The notes below the pieces were generated by a model. The model saw only the letters and a program-made list of their open reading frames with translations. It searched no databases and was not told the DNA's origin. Shown piece by piece: positions 21,683-34,228 of a stretch of DNA of 64,000 nucleotides (its first letter is position 1; every line of letters begins with the position of its first letter). Made by a program: the position numbers and the translations under genes. The stretch lies in assembly GCA_027422505.1 (NCBI GenBank), contig JAPQWV010000001.1:5394001-5458000 (forward strand). The letters run 5' to 3'. Source of the DNA: Craterostigma plantagineum. Taxonomy: Eukaryota > Streptophyta > Magnoliopsida > Lamiales > Linderniaceae.

Positions 21683-22018
21683 TTCCAAAATTCAAAACAT
21701 TTAAATCTCTCAGCCGAGGATCCAAGTGTGGGCTCTGCGAATCCAGCGACCATCAGCGAAGTGGAGCCCATAGTAAAGGACTTTGCGAGCAGATGGAAAG
21801 CTGCTATAGAGCTGATGCACAACAGCGTAATCACTTCGTTCAGCAACTTTTTATGCGGTATGGAGATTCTCAGGGCAGCGCTAACTCAGCTTCTGCTTTA
21901 TTACACGAGGCTTTCAGATTTCATCAAGAGGATATCGGGTGGGCCCGCCCTGAATCGGGATTTGGTCTCCATATCTTCCATAATGTACGAGATTAGAAAA
22001 TTTTCGAGGACCTTCTAA
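16596..22018 (+). CDS. VPS52: VPS52, subunit of the GARP tethering complex (about 696 aa)
   Basis: Twenty coding exons join in frame: 16596-16610, 16715-16788, 16888-16945, 17035-17130, 17337-17438, 17812-17895, 18070-18150, 18228-18371, 18624-18715, 19088-19169, 19435-19617, 19751-19866, 19955-20013, 20185-20285, 20453-20503, 20794-20973, 21100-21234, 21378-21452, 21554-21611, 21714-22018. The product closely follows Arabidopsis VPS52/POK (about 707 aa), for example ILSKGTKLRDYTRDVENNLR near residue 53, KFVEDIIVPPRMIDIIVDGE, LINNYDMTIAVLKEAGPDG and the ending YEIRKFSRTF. VPS52 works with VPS51, VPS53 and VPS54 to tether endosome-derived vesicles to the trans-Golgi; the Arabidopsis mutant blocks pollen-tube growth. 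The N-terminal half is predicted coiled coil. All key segments are present, so the gene looks functional. The last intron is short and filled by a (CT)n run. Confidence 0.93.
21622..21679 (+). repeat. (CT)n microsatellite inside the last VPS52 intron
   Basis: About 29 CT dinucleotides fill the middle of the 102-bp intron 21612-21713. The run lies between the donor GTACGC and the acceptor region AAATCTCTCAG, so it makes up much of the intron's pyrimidine content. Confidence 0.9.
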
Positions 22019-23148
22019 CCCGTCTGAATTTTCGTCTTTCTTTCAACTTTCTTTCTGTGTTGTGAATTTGGTATGTAATGATATGAACAGAGAGGTATGT
22101 AATATTTGCGCATTTGTGTCAAATGGAACTATATTGAACAGTACATACAGTTCTTTGACACTTCCTTTATCGATGTAACACCATTTCATTTGATTCTGAA
22201 GGCAATGATCACAGTATTACATTATATTACAGCATTTCATGATAATTGTAGTTATATTGTCAAAGCACATAAGCAAGCATTCAACTTAATGAGAAATATA
22301 TTCATGTATAGATTGGAACCATTTCATTGGAATCACTAAGTGGTGAACCCTTTTTCTTGATTGATAAATTCTAAGTAAAGGCGTAGTAACATTGTATAAT
22401 CCAAGAAATTAGAAGTTTGAACTTTAATATTGTTGGCTCTTTTGGCTCTAGAGTGCTCGAGTGAGAGCACATGCTTCAAATTTTAATAAAGGAAGACGGG
22501 AGTATTTTAATATATATTTAATGTAATTTTGTAATATATTTGCTTAGAAAAAAGTTAGAATTAAAGAGGCAATGGCAATGCATGTTACTCTCCACTGTCG
22601 GCTGATCCCTAATAAAGAACAAAAGTACCAACTGCCAATAAAATGAAAGGTTAACTACCAGTTTTATTTTATTTTTGGCCAATAATAAAAAAATATTACT
22701 AAGAAATTTAAAAACAAATAATGCATAAGTTAATCAAGAAAATACAAGTATTTCTTAAGATAGCTTTATCCAAGCCTTTCTATTGAAACATGAACATGAA
22801 AGGAAAATGCATAAGAAGTTAACATAGAGAACTGTTACTCCACATGGCCCTCTCATTGTCTTGACGGTCATAAATATATCATTGTACATTATATTATGTG
22901 ATGTGCAAAGATAAGACATAATCCGATGTCTTCCTTTTTTTTATGTTTCTTTTGCCCTATTTGCGAAAATTAATTACCTAATCTAATCGGGCTTGTTTAG
23001 TATTTTTAGCATATTCTTCGCCATTAAGCTAAATATATATTTTGCATGTAAACTTAGTTCTGTACACAGAGTCCCCACCTGAACAATAAAGCAGACAATG
23101 GCCTTTCAACTAACTTCCCACTATTCCCCTAAATGCTTCAAACATAAC

Positions 23149-23150
<2 letters not shown>

Positions 23151-23187
<37 letters not shown>
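23151..23187. repeat. (TA)n microsatellite
   Basis: An uninterrupted run of about 18 TA units in intergenic AT-rich sequence. Confidence 0.9.
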
Positions 23188-23189
<2 letters not shown>

Positions 23190-24082
23190 CAATATAAGAT
23201 TTGTTGTGTCTCTGTTTTCAATTTATGGAAATTTTCTATGTTAGCTTTTGTTAATGACTTGAATGGTGTTGGGTTTCATAATGATTAGCATTTCTTTTTT
23301 CACACTACATGTCATTGTGTGCAGACTTACTCAAGAATTCGATCATGTTATTCTCCCAAAACCTTGAAATATCAGTCTTGGATGGTTATCTTGGATGATT
23401 ACTTTCGAATATTTTAATAATTTTTTTGTATGAAATATGATGCAACTCCCTTTAGTTGGTAATTAAATATGCACCTCCAAAATTATTATTAAAGTTTATA
23501 AAAAAACAATTAAATATTTATGTTTAAAAAATGCATGCCAAAATCGAAGTCATGTCACATCCTCGTATCAGAAAAGATGTCTCAATTTTGGTTGGTAAAC
23601 CTTCTTGAGCTAATGTAGGCATAGAACCAATTAATATCATCCACATATAGAAATGTGTAAGAAATGGACTAACATTGCATGAACTTATGTAAAATCAAAT
23701 AGTTAGCTTTTCCCTAATTCAAAGAACTTGAGCTTTGTACAACATAACCTAATGATCCCATTCGAAAAGAACAAAATCTGAAATAGTTATCCATGAAAAA
23801 ATTAACCATCATACAAATTTTGAAATTACAATTTTTTTTGGAAGCGTTAGAAACTTTGAATCTCATTCAACCATGATGATATTAGTTGCATGTCACATCC
23901 CTTGCATCATATTATCTCTCCATGCAACCCCTTTCCCCAAAAAACCATATTTTCCATAGATTCTCCCTTTCCCTCACTTTATTTCATTCACTTTTTTAAC
24001 AGATACCTAAACTGTAATAATCTACTCTTTCGATTTTTAATAAATATAAAAAGGGTCCCATAAGTCACAAGGATCCTCACCC

Positions 24083-24090
24083 TATAAATA
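24083..24090 (+). promoter_or_regulatory. TATA box of the bZIP gene
   Basis: TATAAATA in a CCC...CCCC context lies 96 bp before the bZIP ATG, the normal distance for a plant TATA box plus a short leader. The implied 5' UTR (about 60 bp) has no room for the sucrose-responsive conserved uORF of group S1 bZIP mRNAs. Confidence 0.7.
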
Positions 24091-24178
24091 CCCCTCTCCT
24101 ACACCTTAATACTTCCCTTTTCTCCTATTTCCATCTCCCAAGCTCCCTTAAAAAAATTATATACAAGAGAAAAAAAAA

Positions 24179-24550
24179 ATGTCCCAAATTATGATTTCCA
24201 CATTCTCCCCCGACGAAATCAACGAACTGTTTCGCCTACTCGACTCGAAACCGTCCACTCACAGTTCGAATTTGGACACAAAAGACCGAAGGAAAAGGCG
24301 AACCTTGTCCAATCGAGACTCTGCGAGGCGGTCCCGCCTGAGAAAGAAGAAGCAGTTGGAAGATCTCGAAAACGAACTAAAACGACTCAAAGCACAGAGT
24401 AAGGACCTCAATAACCGACTGTGTTCGCTGACTCAGCATTGTCTCTTTGTCAAAAGAGACTCAAATCGCTTGTTATCAGAAACCATTTTTCTCAGGCGAA
24501 AACTCGCCGGTCTGAACCAAATGCTCTCACCAGCCATGAGGATAGAATAG
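24179..24550 (+). CDS. Small intronless bZIP transcription factor, group S-like (123 aa)
   Basis: The ORF of 123 codons follows a TATA box and an A-rich leader. The basic region is residues 36-58 (DRRKRRTLSNRDSARRSRLR), with the invariant N45 and R53 in the N-x7-R spacing of bZIP proteins. A long zipper follows with heptad positions L63, L70, L77, L84, V91, L98 and L105. Small size, no intron and a basic region near the N-terminus fit plant group S, which bind ACGT-core elements as homo- or heterodimers in stress and sugar responses. The N-terminus is short and serine-rich. The exact orthologue is not clear. The gene converges with PRP40A, with 524 bp between stop codons. Confidence 0.88.
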   Translation: MSQIMISTFSPDEINELFRLLDSKPSTHSSNLDTKDRRKRRTLSNRDSARRSRLRKKKQLEDLENELKRLKAQSKDLNNRLCSLTQHCLFVKRDSNRLLSETIFLRRKLAGLNQMLSPAMRIE

Positions 24551-25074
24551 TTACTATCGATCTTTTCATCGATTGATTTCTCATTGGCCAAAGTAATCTT
24601 GGAGCATAGCTAAGTTCAACGTATATCTATCTAATAGCTACGCTTAGAGGAGCCTTAAGAGTACTTCACAAGAGGCGATGTAATCACTATGAGACTGTAT
24701 ATTATGAGTAGGATATCATTACATGTTCCTAAGTTTACATATCTTCTCTATCAGAAGCTACTTTTGTCGCATAAAACATGAAGCTTATCAATGTTACGCA
24801 GCAAATTCATGAAGAATGAGATGGTAAAATAATAGATAAACTATCAATATCTGCTATGATCGCAATTTACTCCTACAAGTAACTGATCGCTGGGAAAGTA
24901 AAGGGCAAAAATCCAACAGGGTAAGCATACATGGATTTCTGAGACCACAACATAATTTTGTTAAATTCCACGACAGTATAAAGCATAGTATAGCATCGCA
25001 TTTTCATGTTATATGAAACGAGCTAAAGGGTGAGAAAGAGAAAGTAATTGATACTTTCCAATGAGTTTAAGGGA
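24551..25074. other. 3' UTRs between convergent bZIP and PRP40A genes
   Basis: The stretch has no ORF of note and should hold the 3' UTRs and polyadenylation signals of both genes. I see no repeat or RNA gene in it. Confidence 0.45.
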
Positions 25075-27297
25075 CTACTGAATCTCTCCATCTTCGCCGA
25101 GTTCACCATCTTCAAGCTCCTCATGCCCACCACTGCGCTTAGATCCATCCTTACGCTCTCTTCTGTGTCTTTTATGCCTACTTTCTCCATCCGATTCAGG
25201 TGAATGGGCATGCTGAAACAGAAATGGCATTAATTGAAAAACTGTTAATAAATAGAACGGGAATGCAGAGGGAGGCTTAAAATGCGAAAGGATGCAGTGT
25301 CTTTTGCTTTAAAGTCTGTTTAGTAGTGGCCACAAAGAGTAAGACCATGTTCGTGTTGAAATATAAGTACCTTTCTCGACTTTTTACGATCACTGCTGTG
25401 CCTGTGTGACTTCTTAGTGTCCTCTATGCCATCATCGGAACTAATGTCATCAATTGTGCTCGAGTGTCGCTTCCTATGTCTCCTATCTTTGCCTTTTTCC
25501 GTCTTTTTGTCATCTTTGTACCTGTAACTTTCTAATTCCATATCCTCGGTTTCTGCGTCGTCATCTCTTGGACGATCTTTTCCCTTCTCTTTCTCTCTCT
25601 CGCGTTCCCTGTCTTTGTCTCTGTCCTTGTCTTTCTCTTTCTCCCTTCTCTCTTTATCCTTTTTCTTATCTTTCTCCTCCCTTTCTCTCTCCTTCTTCGC
25701 CTGCGAAGAAGAAAACAGAAAAGTATGATGCAAATGTTAACATTCATATAGGAACTACGCTGATGGGGCTTGCAAAACCTTATAAACGAAGTGACTTCCA
25801 GACAAATATTAATTGCCACATCAAAATAAGGCAAGAGCCAATAGGTCAATAACATCAGTAAAGTATAATTTTCCATATGGATTTCACTTGCCTTTTCTTC
25901 CTCTCGCTTCCGCTCCTTTTCCTTTGACTTTTCTTGCAATCGAGATATATAGTCATCAAATATTTCCTTGCAGATAGCTTGATCACCGATAGCCCTGAAC
26001 ACATGTCGGGAAAGTAATATGTAGCAAGTTCTTAATAAGAAAAAAATAATGTACAGTGATGTAACTTCCTCTCAGGTTATCCAATCGAGGGATTTAATAC
26101 CTGTACTCTGAGCTGTCCTCAACAAGCGGTAGGCATTCCTCCCAACTTGACTGCCCATTTATCTCCTGAAAGAATAGGTACAGTACAATTAAAAAAAGTT
26201 TAAATATATCATTCGGTAACACCAGTATAGACGAGCATATTCACATACTTTGACGGTGCTCAGTCTATCAGTGAAATCTTTGGCAAGGCGTTTACGCTTC
26301 TTAACCTCTTTCTCTTCCTTTTCCTTGGCTCTATCAATCAGATCCCCATAGATAAGCTGCACTTAGACAGCAAAAGAGTAGTTAGCTAGCACAGAGGCAT
26401 TCAAATTTGGTACCGTAGATACAAGGCGAAGAAAATTCAAGTCCAGAAACAAACTTGGTGAAAAACATAAAGATAAATATATTAAAAGGCACATAAATAA
26501 ATAAAAGAACAAATAGATCAGATCAGGGAAGGGATTTCCAAGTAAATAATGAAAATTAGTTACCGGTAAATTGATATCAGACACTGATGAACCAATACTC
26601 TCGCCAATAGCTGATTTGAAGTCATCATATGTCCATGATGATGCTACTGTGACCTGTAAACAGAAAATGAATAAATACATTTACATTCGTATCCAGACGT
26701 ACATAACAAATAGATGATAGCATATTAGGATATAGAAGCGGCAAAATGCTACCTGTTCTACCTTCAAAGCATCCTTTATTCGAGCTTTCTCTTCATCATA
26801 CTGCCAACAACGGAAGAAGCTTCAGCATAAATGGAGTTTTTATAACATAGGTATCATCTGAACGATAGGATTTAAGGGTCATCTTGGAAATATACAATAG
26901 TAAATTTTAACAAGCGACAGTTGCATAAGGGCTCCAAAACGATTGCAACTGAAACATGTTCACATACTTGAGCACACACCACCATTCGAAGTTCACATCA
27001 GGAATATAAAGCAGAATGTCCAAGGAGTCTACAAGATAGGAAATGAAATACGCAACAAATACGATAATCGAGAAACCATCCGTCATTTTCTCCTTATAGA
27101 AACTGTTGGCAAACTGTCTGGGACTTTTATTTCCTCAACTCATGTAACTAAGAGAGCTTCTAGGGCACGTACCTTTTTCTCCAATTCTTCAACAGCAAAC
27201 TCGAAAAGATCCCTCGGGGTGGAACCAGAAGTGTTTAAAGCCACAGCCTCATAAAATTCAGACTCCTTTACCTATACACAAATTGCAGAACCTATTA

Positions 27298-27336
<39 letters not shown>

Positions 27337-30300
27337 AGTATAAACCCTAGTACATGCATTACCAAAGAGGGTAGCAGTCTGATAAATAGTTTTAATGCAT
27401 CTGTAAAGATAACATACTCTCGGACAATAGTCCCGCCACAGAGTTTTGGCAGTAAGAGTGCCGACAGCTATATGCTCATCCATCAAGTTGCGAAATGCAT
27501 CACGATTTTTACGCTCAGCACGTCGCATTTGTTCCTTTTGTCTCTTTTTCTGCTCTTCCTCCTCCTTCTCCAAGTCACGAATATAATCCTGCAGCAATAA
27601 CCAGAGATTAGCTTGATGTGTCCAAGAGGTAATTAGGCTGAGGAGTCGAATGTTTCGTAACCAAAATGTTGACAAAAATAAATGAAAATTCGAGACCTGA
27701 AATATATCCAGCCGGTCCAATTTGTCAAGACGCGTGCACCTTTCATCGTCTTCCAGGAGATCTTGAACCTTACGCCATTGGCTATCCACCTATACAGCAG
27801 AAATTGAGAACACATTAGTCATTATTCATAACAATCAGGCACTGTGGAATGGAGTATAAGACAGTGTAGACAGGCAAGATGAAGAATTTTTTCAAACGCA
27901 CACCTTGATAAAATTACAGGATTCCAGGAATTGCCTAAATTCAAGCCTGTTCCGCTGTGCTTCCTCCTGAGCTTTTGCTCTTTCCTGAAAAATGGAAGAT
28001 AGCACCTAATGAGCCTCAAGAATGGCAAAACATAATTTGAATGCTTGATCGTTGAAATTTATTCAGAAGAGAAACTTCCAAGAAAGGCTATGAGTTGTCC
28101 AGAAAAGAGAAAAACTTAAGTGCAGCTGCAAAGATACAACACAGGAAATGCTGATCATATACATAACATCAACATACTAGTAAACGGACAACACGTATCA
28201 TAAGTTGATTGCCAATCTAAAATGGTCAATTCAACCAGGCAAAAGGAAAAGCATGCTTACCAAGATATTCAAAAGACCAATTGAAGGAGTGTTGGTTCTG
28301 CTTACCTTTTTATAGAGGTCCACCATGTAGTTTCTAAACAGATCCTCACGATCTGCTTCAAGCTCAACAGCCTTGAAACGCTGATCATCTTCAAACATTG
28401 CAACGGCTTTGCTGGATAATGAACCAATTTTTCAGTACGACAAATTTCACACATGCGTAAGCATACAAAAAAATCTGGGAGAAAATAACCTCCAACGCAT
28501 AGATGACGTAAGTTCCTCGGATTCCTAAAACAAAATTGAAGTGGTTGATTTATTTCACGTGATGGAAAGATACAAATACTGCAAAAATAATATGCATAAC
28601 GAGTGCAGGTGACTTAAGCATGAAAGTCCTAGATATTGCAATTTATTAACTTGAATCCTGGGATCATTAGAAAGATGATGCTGAAATAGACAAAAACTGG
28701 AATGGGAACGCAGCACTTCACTTGCAAGAAGAACGCTTAAATATCATACTTACTTCTAACATTTTCATGAACTCCTCCTTGGCTTTTCTCTGCCTGATAC
28801 GTCTCTCCTCAGCCTCCACCTTTTTCCTTTGCATTATATACTGTAGCGGATACATACAAATAAAAAGAGAATGAAAAGCAGCATCAAGTCACAGTAAAAA
28901 TTCAAATTTTTTAATTTTCAGAAGACTTGTAGATATATTGTATATGCATAAAAGATGAACCACCTCATTAAATGCTTGTTTCCGTTCGCCAAGAGTTTTA
29001 AGAGCACCGTAACGTTTGTCATTTATCGCCACTCGCATTGCCTGATACAGAATTATATTTAAATATGAGAACTCGGTTATTAAAAACACGTATTAGAGCT
29101 GGAATTTATATTAGAATTACCTGGTCCCAAGTCCAATCAGCCTCGACATTCAAAGATTCCAACAGTGCTTTAAATGCATTTTTCGCCTCCTAAAAGTGAA
29201 AAAATATGAGACCCAAATTCCCAGAGTTAAGTAATATTAACAAAACATGCAAGTTCTACCTGTTTTGTAGCATATGTAAAGGGTCCATCATCAACTTTTT
29301 TCTCGTCTGGTTGGTTAGCATTTGGTTTCACAGCAACATCCATACCTTTCTTCGTATCCTGAAAAATCACAACAGAGCATTATTTGCAACGAAATGCCCT
29401 ATATGTTGATCCTATTACAGTGCAGCACATCTCTTGCTCTGCATAAACAACAAGCTTCGGTCGCAGAGAAAAGCACAAAATTGCTACAAATGATTATAGT
29501 AAAAACAATAGTAAAACAGTAGGTCGAATATAACGAGTACGGACGGTCTGGTGGTTGTGACAGCGGTATGGTGACGATGACAAAGTAAAATATCAAAACT
29601 ATATTCAACTAGATATATTGATGGACGGAAAATAGATAGTAGCCATACCTCACCATCTGGAACAGAATTTCCCATCGAAGGACTGGCCCCACCATGAGAT
29701 GATATATTTTCCATACTGATCAAAAACATTTGTGTCATAAATGCCAACGAAGCAATTATAAGCATCAAAACAGAGTTTATAATATTTAAAAAGCATTTCA
29801 TACACTGATGTTGAAACTGGAGCACCAGAACTTCCCATAGCTTCAGAAGAAATGGAAGCAGCTGTTTCCCCAACTAAGGATACCCCAATCGTGCTTGCAG
29901 TTTTACTCTGTACCACAGCAACTACAGGAGGTTCAGTAACCATATTTGTGGTTGCGGGAGCATCAGAGCCAATGAGTGGAGATGGTTGCTCCATGGTAGA
30001 GGTAGCATTTATTTCTGGATGTGCTACAGCAGCGGCCTTTTCAGCCTGTTCACGAGCTAACTGAAGCACATGGTCAATTTTAAGTTTAAAGATCTCATAA
30101 TTGTTATCAAGAATCAATAGACGAACAATTCTCAGAATATACCTTCAGTTCATCAGGTATCGTCCATTTGGATTGTTTTGTTTCCTTGTTGTAATAGTAC
30201 CTGCAAAAGTTCCAAAAAATTGAGTATATGGAAATTCAGGGAAGATTTATACAAGTCTTTTAATGACTATGCTTAATTAAGTTGTCAGTATTTGACTAAC

Positions 30301-32442
30301 AAAACAGGCACTTTACGCACTTTCTACCCTCAGGAGTCGTGAATTCTTTCCAAACAGTTGATGCATCAGCTCTCTGTCAAAACACAAAACAAATAATAAA
30401 TAGATATCATCTACTATACAGCATTCTTGAAATTTTTCTGGCGTGCCCACTGTCACAGGATTTTTTGTAACCAGTGGAAAGAGACATGATTGGGGATAAA
30501 AAAGGATCGCACAACACAGAGAAGTCAGTCGGTTACCACCAAGAACGACAGTTTACATACATTAATGACGTAACCACCAGAGCAAGCATCGAAACGTCTC
30601 TTAAAAATTGTTACTCACCTCAAGTGGAGTCATCAACTCAAGAGGCTTCTCCCAACTTGACTGCTTTGTGACCTTGTTATAGTAGTACCTGACCAGATTT
30701 TAAACCCAACGAACGCTAAAACTAATTGGCCCCAGAATAAGCAAAACCCACAAATTGATAGATACATGCCACATGGTACATGGTGCCATTTCCAAAATAA
30801 AACTTTTTAAGAGTACGAGATTAATCTCATTTCCGTTATACAATATACATTCGATTTGAAAGTGGCAAACCAAGTCAGAAACACATAATTCTCGATCGAT
30901 TGACCTCTGAGACAAGCTGACAAATAAATGGGGATGATCCACAAAAACCATATAAAACATTCACCTTCTCCCATCAGCAGCATCAAACTCTTGCCAATCA
31001 GAAGCAGTCGGTTGAGCCCTGACAGAATCACTGCTTACCTGAATAAAAAACCATGGAGAGTTAATACTCCACAATTTTCCGAACGAAAAGGTGTGAAGTG
31101 AGTGAGCAGCATGTCATTTTCCTTGATATTCCCACTAAAACATAAGGTGACGTTAAAAATCTAAGTCGCTGCAAAGCATGACAAAAATAAATGAATTAAT
31201 GCAAAGCATGATATAAATAATTGTATCCACAATATGTTTGTCACTTCAGACACAAAGTATGAAAAGATTCAGTCGCTTAATGAGAAACAATGTGAATGGG
31301 AGAAATACGACAAGACCAACAGCATCTGGTTTTACGTTAGTTACTCAAAGATAGGTGGATGACAAGCAAATCAGCATATCTCAGAAAACGAGTAAAACTG
31401 TATACTTACCGTAACTGCAGTTGCAGAACTGGCCTGCTGACTGGCTTGTTGAAACGGTGAAACAACCTGGGTACTTTGAGTCGACTGCAACCACGGCTGT
31501 GCCGCACTAACAGATACTGGCATTTGGCTTGAAGGCTGGAACTGAGAATACATACTAATGTTACCCTGTGGCAACCCAAAAGAAGGTTGTGCAAACTGGA
31601 ATGGAAAGGAATCAAACGCATATTAAAATGAAAAAAGATTGTCCCCTCCATAAAATTAAAAAAAATGTCAATTTCTCACAGTATACGATGATGAGAACGA
31701 CACTCCATGGCTTGGGGCAGTTGACGGATGCTGTGGCATGCTTGATGGGATGAGCATATGGGCAGGTCTTGACATAATTTGTTGTGTGGTTTGAGGAAAT
31801 GGAAGTTGAGTTGGACCCGAAGGCATACTATGACTTGGTACTTGACCCGTTTGATGAAACTGCTGAGGAGCTGGGGAAGGTATAAATGCCTGTACTTGTT
31901 GTGGCGACACCCCTGGACGGTACTGAGACAAAGAAAAATCAGCAAGATTGCTTATTATCTAAATCTCGAAAAATCAATTATTGGAGAATATTAAACTAAA
32001 CTAAATTGCTTACCTGCACGGAATATGGAGGCACAAAACTCTGAGGAGGCATTGACCCAGAGGCTGGAGGTGGCCACTGTGACAGGCGTGCACACATTAA
32101 AACCGGTCATAAAAATACTCTTCCAATTAACTATATGAAACTCATAAGGCAAGTTACATACAATACCGGAAAATTCGTTAAACCGTTTATAATTCTTTAA
32201 CACATTTTATGAATGTCTGCTTTCTACCACTCACTTTTATTTGTAAATTTGCCAAATATTCACCACCAGAATGAGACCCGAAACATGCATATACAGAACT
32301 AAATACTTAAACCCTACATGCCAGCCAAGACTTCCACTTGACCAATTGAAGAACTAACCATACAATTAAATAACAAATATTAATAAGACAAAAGAAATGG
32401 TGCTACCACCTGTGAACCAGATGGCGGTGGGTTGCCCGCCAT
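25075..32442 (-). CDS. PRP40A: Pre-mRNA-processing protein 40A (PRP40A), about 967 aa
   Basis: Twenty-seven coding exons, listed downstream from the ATG: 32442-32410, 32076-32014, 31922-31680, 31595-31410, 31038-30965, 30688-30619, 30373-30321, 30200-30143, 30060-29804, 29715-29649, 29358-29260, 29189-29121, 29041-28964, 28840-28754, 28524-28490, 28411-28306, 27984-27904, 27789-27697, 27588-27418, 27271-27173, 26800-26753, 26653-26564, 26356-26249, 26165-26101, 25994-25892, 25700-25371, 25212-25075. The product has a P/Q-rich N-terminus, two WW domains (about 189-215 and 230-256, each with YYYNK), a run of about six FF domains (about 402-810) and a K/E/R-rich tail with RS-like repeats. PRP40 bridges U1 snRNP and the branch-point proteins; the WW pair binds proline-rich ligands and RNA polymerase II CTD. 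Length matches Arabidopsis PRP40A (about 958 aa). One intron appears to use a GC donor (25891-25890). Confidence 0.93.
27301..27333. repeat. (TA)n microsatellite in a PRP40A intron
   Basis: About 16 TA units lie 30 bp beyond the exon ending at 27271, inside the intron 27272-27417. Confidence 0.9.
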
Positions 32443-32970
32443 GGCCGTACACGAATGCTATCAACTTAGCACACACAAATCACAGAGCTGCAAAAAGAAA
32501 CGAGTCAAAAAAAAATAATCAGTCTTTCTAACACATGGCGAGAACAGTAAAATTACAAAACAGCACGCATTGAACCAAAACAACATTCAGAACCCCAAAA
32601 AATGATAGCCTCCCTCAAACTTGCAAAACCTGAGAGCACGAATATAACTGATAAATCGGAATGAAGGAGTCTCCACAACATTACAGAAGATAAAAAATTT
32701 CACCTCCGCGAGAGGCAAAATCTCTGATTCGGAGATTTCTCCGCAAAATTGATTCAGCCAAATTGGTGATAGTTAACGTTTCGAGAGAGGAAGAAATGAA
32801 ATATAATAAAACCCTAGAAGAACCAGACAGTCAGAATTGAACCGATTTTTTCACATAAGCAAACCGAGTTAGTTTTTCCAAACCGGACCGGTTTATATAA
32901 ATGAGTATTCAATGTTTCCAAGATAATTTTCTAACTACTGTATAGTTAATTTGCGTTTTCAAAACTAATA
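32443..32970 (-). promoter_or_regulatory. 5' UTR and promoter of PRP40A
   Basis: Upstream of the PRP40A ATG. Short pyrimidine/purine tracts and ..CTGCAAAA.. near 32490 could hide a 5' UTR intron, but I cannot fix its ends. No TATA box is evident, as is common for housekeeping genes. A MITE-like element begins at its far end. Confidence 0.4.
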
Positions 32971-33721
32971 TCATCTCCAACAGTCAAACGCAAACGCAAA
33001 CGCATTTTGCAGTAACAGCCATATTTTGCAGTAACTGTTCTCCAACAGTCAACTGCAAACGCAAACGCAAAAGAATATTCTTGTAATATTCCCTCCCTAC
33101 CAACTTTTATAACTTTTCAATATCACCCCTATATTTTACTACTTTAGAAACTAACCACAATATTCTTTTAATTTAGTAGATAAAAACATATTAAAAACAT
33201 AGAACAAAATATTTATTAAAAATATCGAAATTTCCGTAGTTGTGCGTTATTTTTATAATTTATGATGTATTTTTTATTTCAGTACTTCTGTTATTTTGAG
33301 TGGTAATTTTGATATTTTTATTGTGATATTATGTAAAATATTTTAAATCTATATTTGTGGTCAAAACAATATTTAATTATATTACATAAATAAAATATAA
33401 AAAATTAATAATAAGATATAAAAAATTATTACTAAAATAAAAGGTTAAAATAATTATGTATGATATCAATATAATCGTAGTATACACTTTAATATATTTT
33501 ATTTAATAAATAGTTTTTATATGTTTGATTTAATAATTCAATACAAGTAAAGGGCTTATTTGCAATTTTAAAACATCAAACGCATTTTTGCGTTCAGACG
33601 CAAATTTGCGTTCGGAACAAGAGAGAATGCAAAAAACGCATTTTGCGTTTGCAGTACTTTTGAAGCAGTTTTACTGCATATTTGCGTTTGTGTTTGCGTT
33701 TTGCAGCACTATTGGAGATGG
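32971..33721. mobile_element. MITE-like element with GCAAAC subterminal repeats
   Basis: The ends pair as CATCTCCAAYAGT (32972 and, inverted, about 33708-33720), with TA on both outer sides. Next to each end is a cluster of the hexamer GCAAAC or its complement GTTTGC, plus ..TTTTGCAGTA.., so about 100 bp at each side form an imperfect inverted repeat. The interior is very AT-rich and has no ORF. Subterminal motif clusters are typical of transposase-binding sites in hAT and similar elements. The superfamily is not certain. Confidence 0.7.
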
Positions 33722-33966
33722 TATAAGGTAAATAATTCATTTTGAAATACACAATTACTATACTTGTCTAAAATATCCTTCGAAATATAAGCAAAGTCGC
33801 CCACCTCGATTAAGTTTCAAGACCAAGTAAATTTGAATCTCATCATGTCTTTTATGATTCCAACCGAAATTCATCAACATTAAATAATTAAGGAATTCAA
33901 GTGAAATCGGCTCTTCAGTTTACATATAAATATATTGTTAGAACTAAAATTTACGATGAACGTTTA

Positions 33967-34115
33967 GGGTGCATTTGGTCTGCGGAATTTGGTGCGGAAA
34001 AGAAAAGAAAAGTATGGTCATACGCATTGAATCATTGTACATTACGCTTCACCTGTCGTACCATTCCACTTTTTCTTTTCCTTTCCACGTCAAAATCCGT
34101 AAACCAAACGAAGCC
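33967..34115. mobile_element. Tourist-like MITE (PIF/Harbinger type), 149 bp
   Basis: The terminal inverted repeats read GGGTGCATTTGGT and, on the other strand from the right end, GGCTTCGTTTGGT. Inside them is a longer inverted match around GCGGAATTTGG and AAAGAAAAG. The flanks are a perfect TTA target duplication (33964-33966 and 34116-34118). Size, TIR pattern and 3-bp TTA duplication fit PIF/Harbinger MITEs. It lies just downstream of the PSRP6 stop codon and may fall within its 3' UTR. Confidence 0.8.
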
Positions 34116-34228
34116 TTACGGGGAAGATAATCGCATTGAGTTCAAAATCTTAACACGATGATAGCAATAATAACAATTCGCAACACAAAAAGAGAACATC
34201 CATTTAAAGAACAACACAAGCAGAAAAA

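Larger units (their letters stand above)
22019..24178. other. VPS52 3' UTR and AT-rich intergenic DNA
   Basis: The first few hundred bases after the VPS52 stop are presumably its 3' UTR. The rest is AT-rich with no ORF of recognisable type on either strand and no clear inverted or long direct repeat. A (TA)n run lies at 23151-23187. The last ~100 bp are the bZIP promoter. Confidence 0.5.

Noticed and set aside
21548..21996. ORFs with a long LSLSLS run
   Set aside because: They read through the (CT)n intron of VPS52; splice signals on both sides and the family sequence exclude them as protein.
25454..25852. Plus-strand ORF opposite the PRP40A tail
   Set aside because: It is the complement shadow of the K/E/R-rich C-terminal exon.
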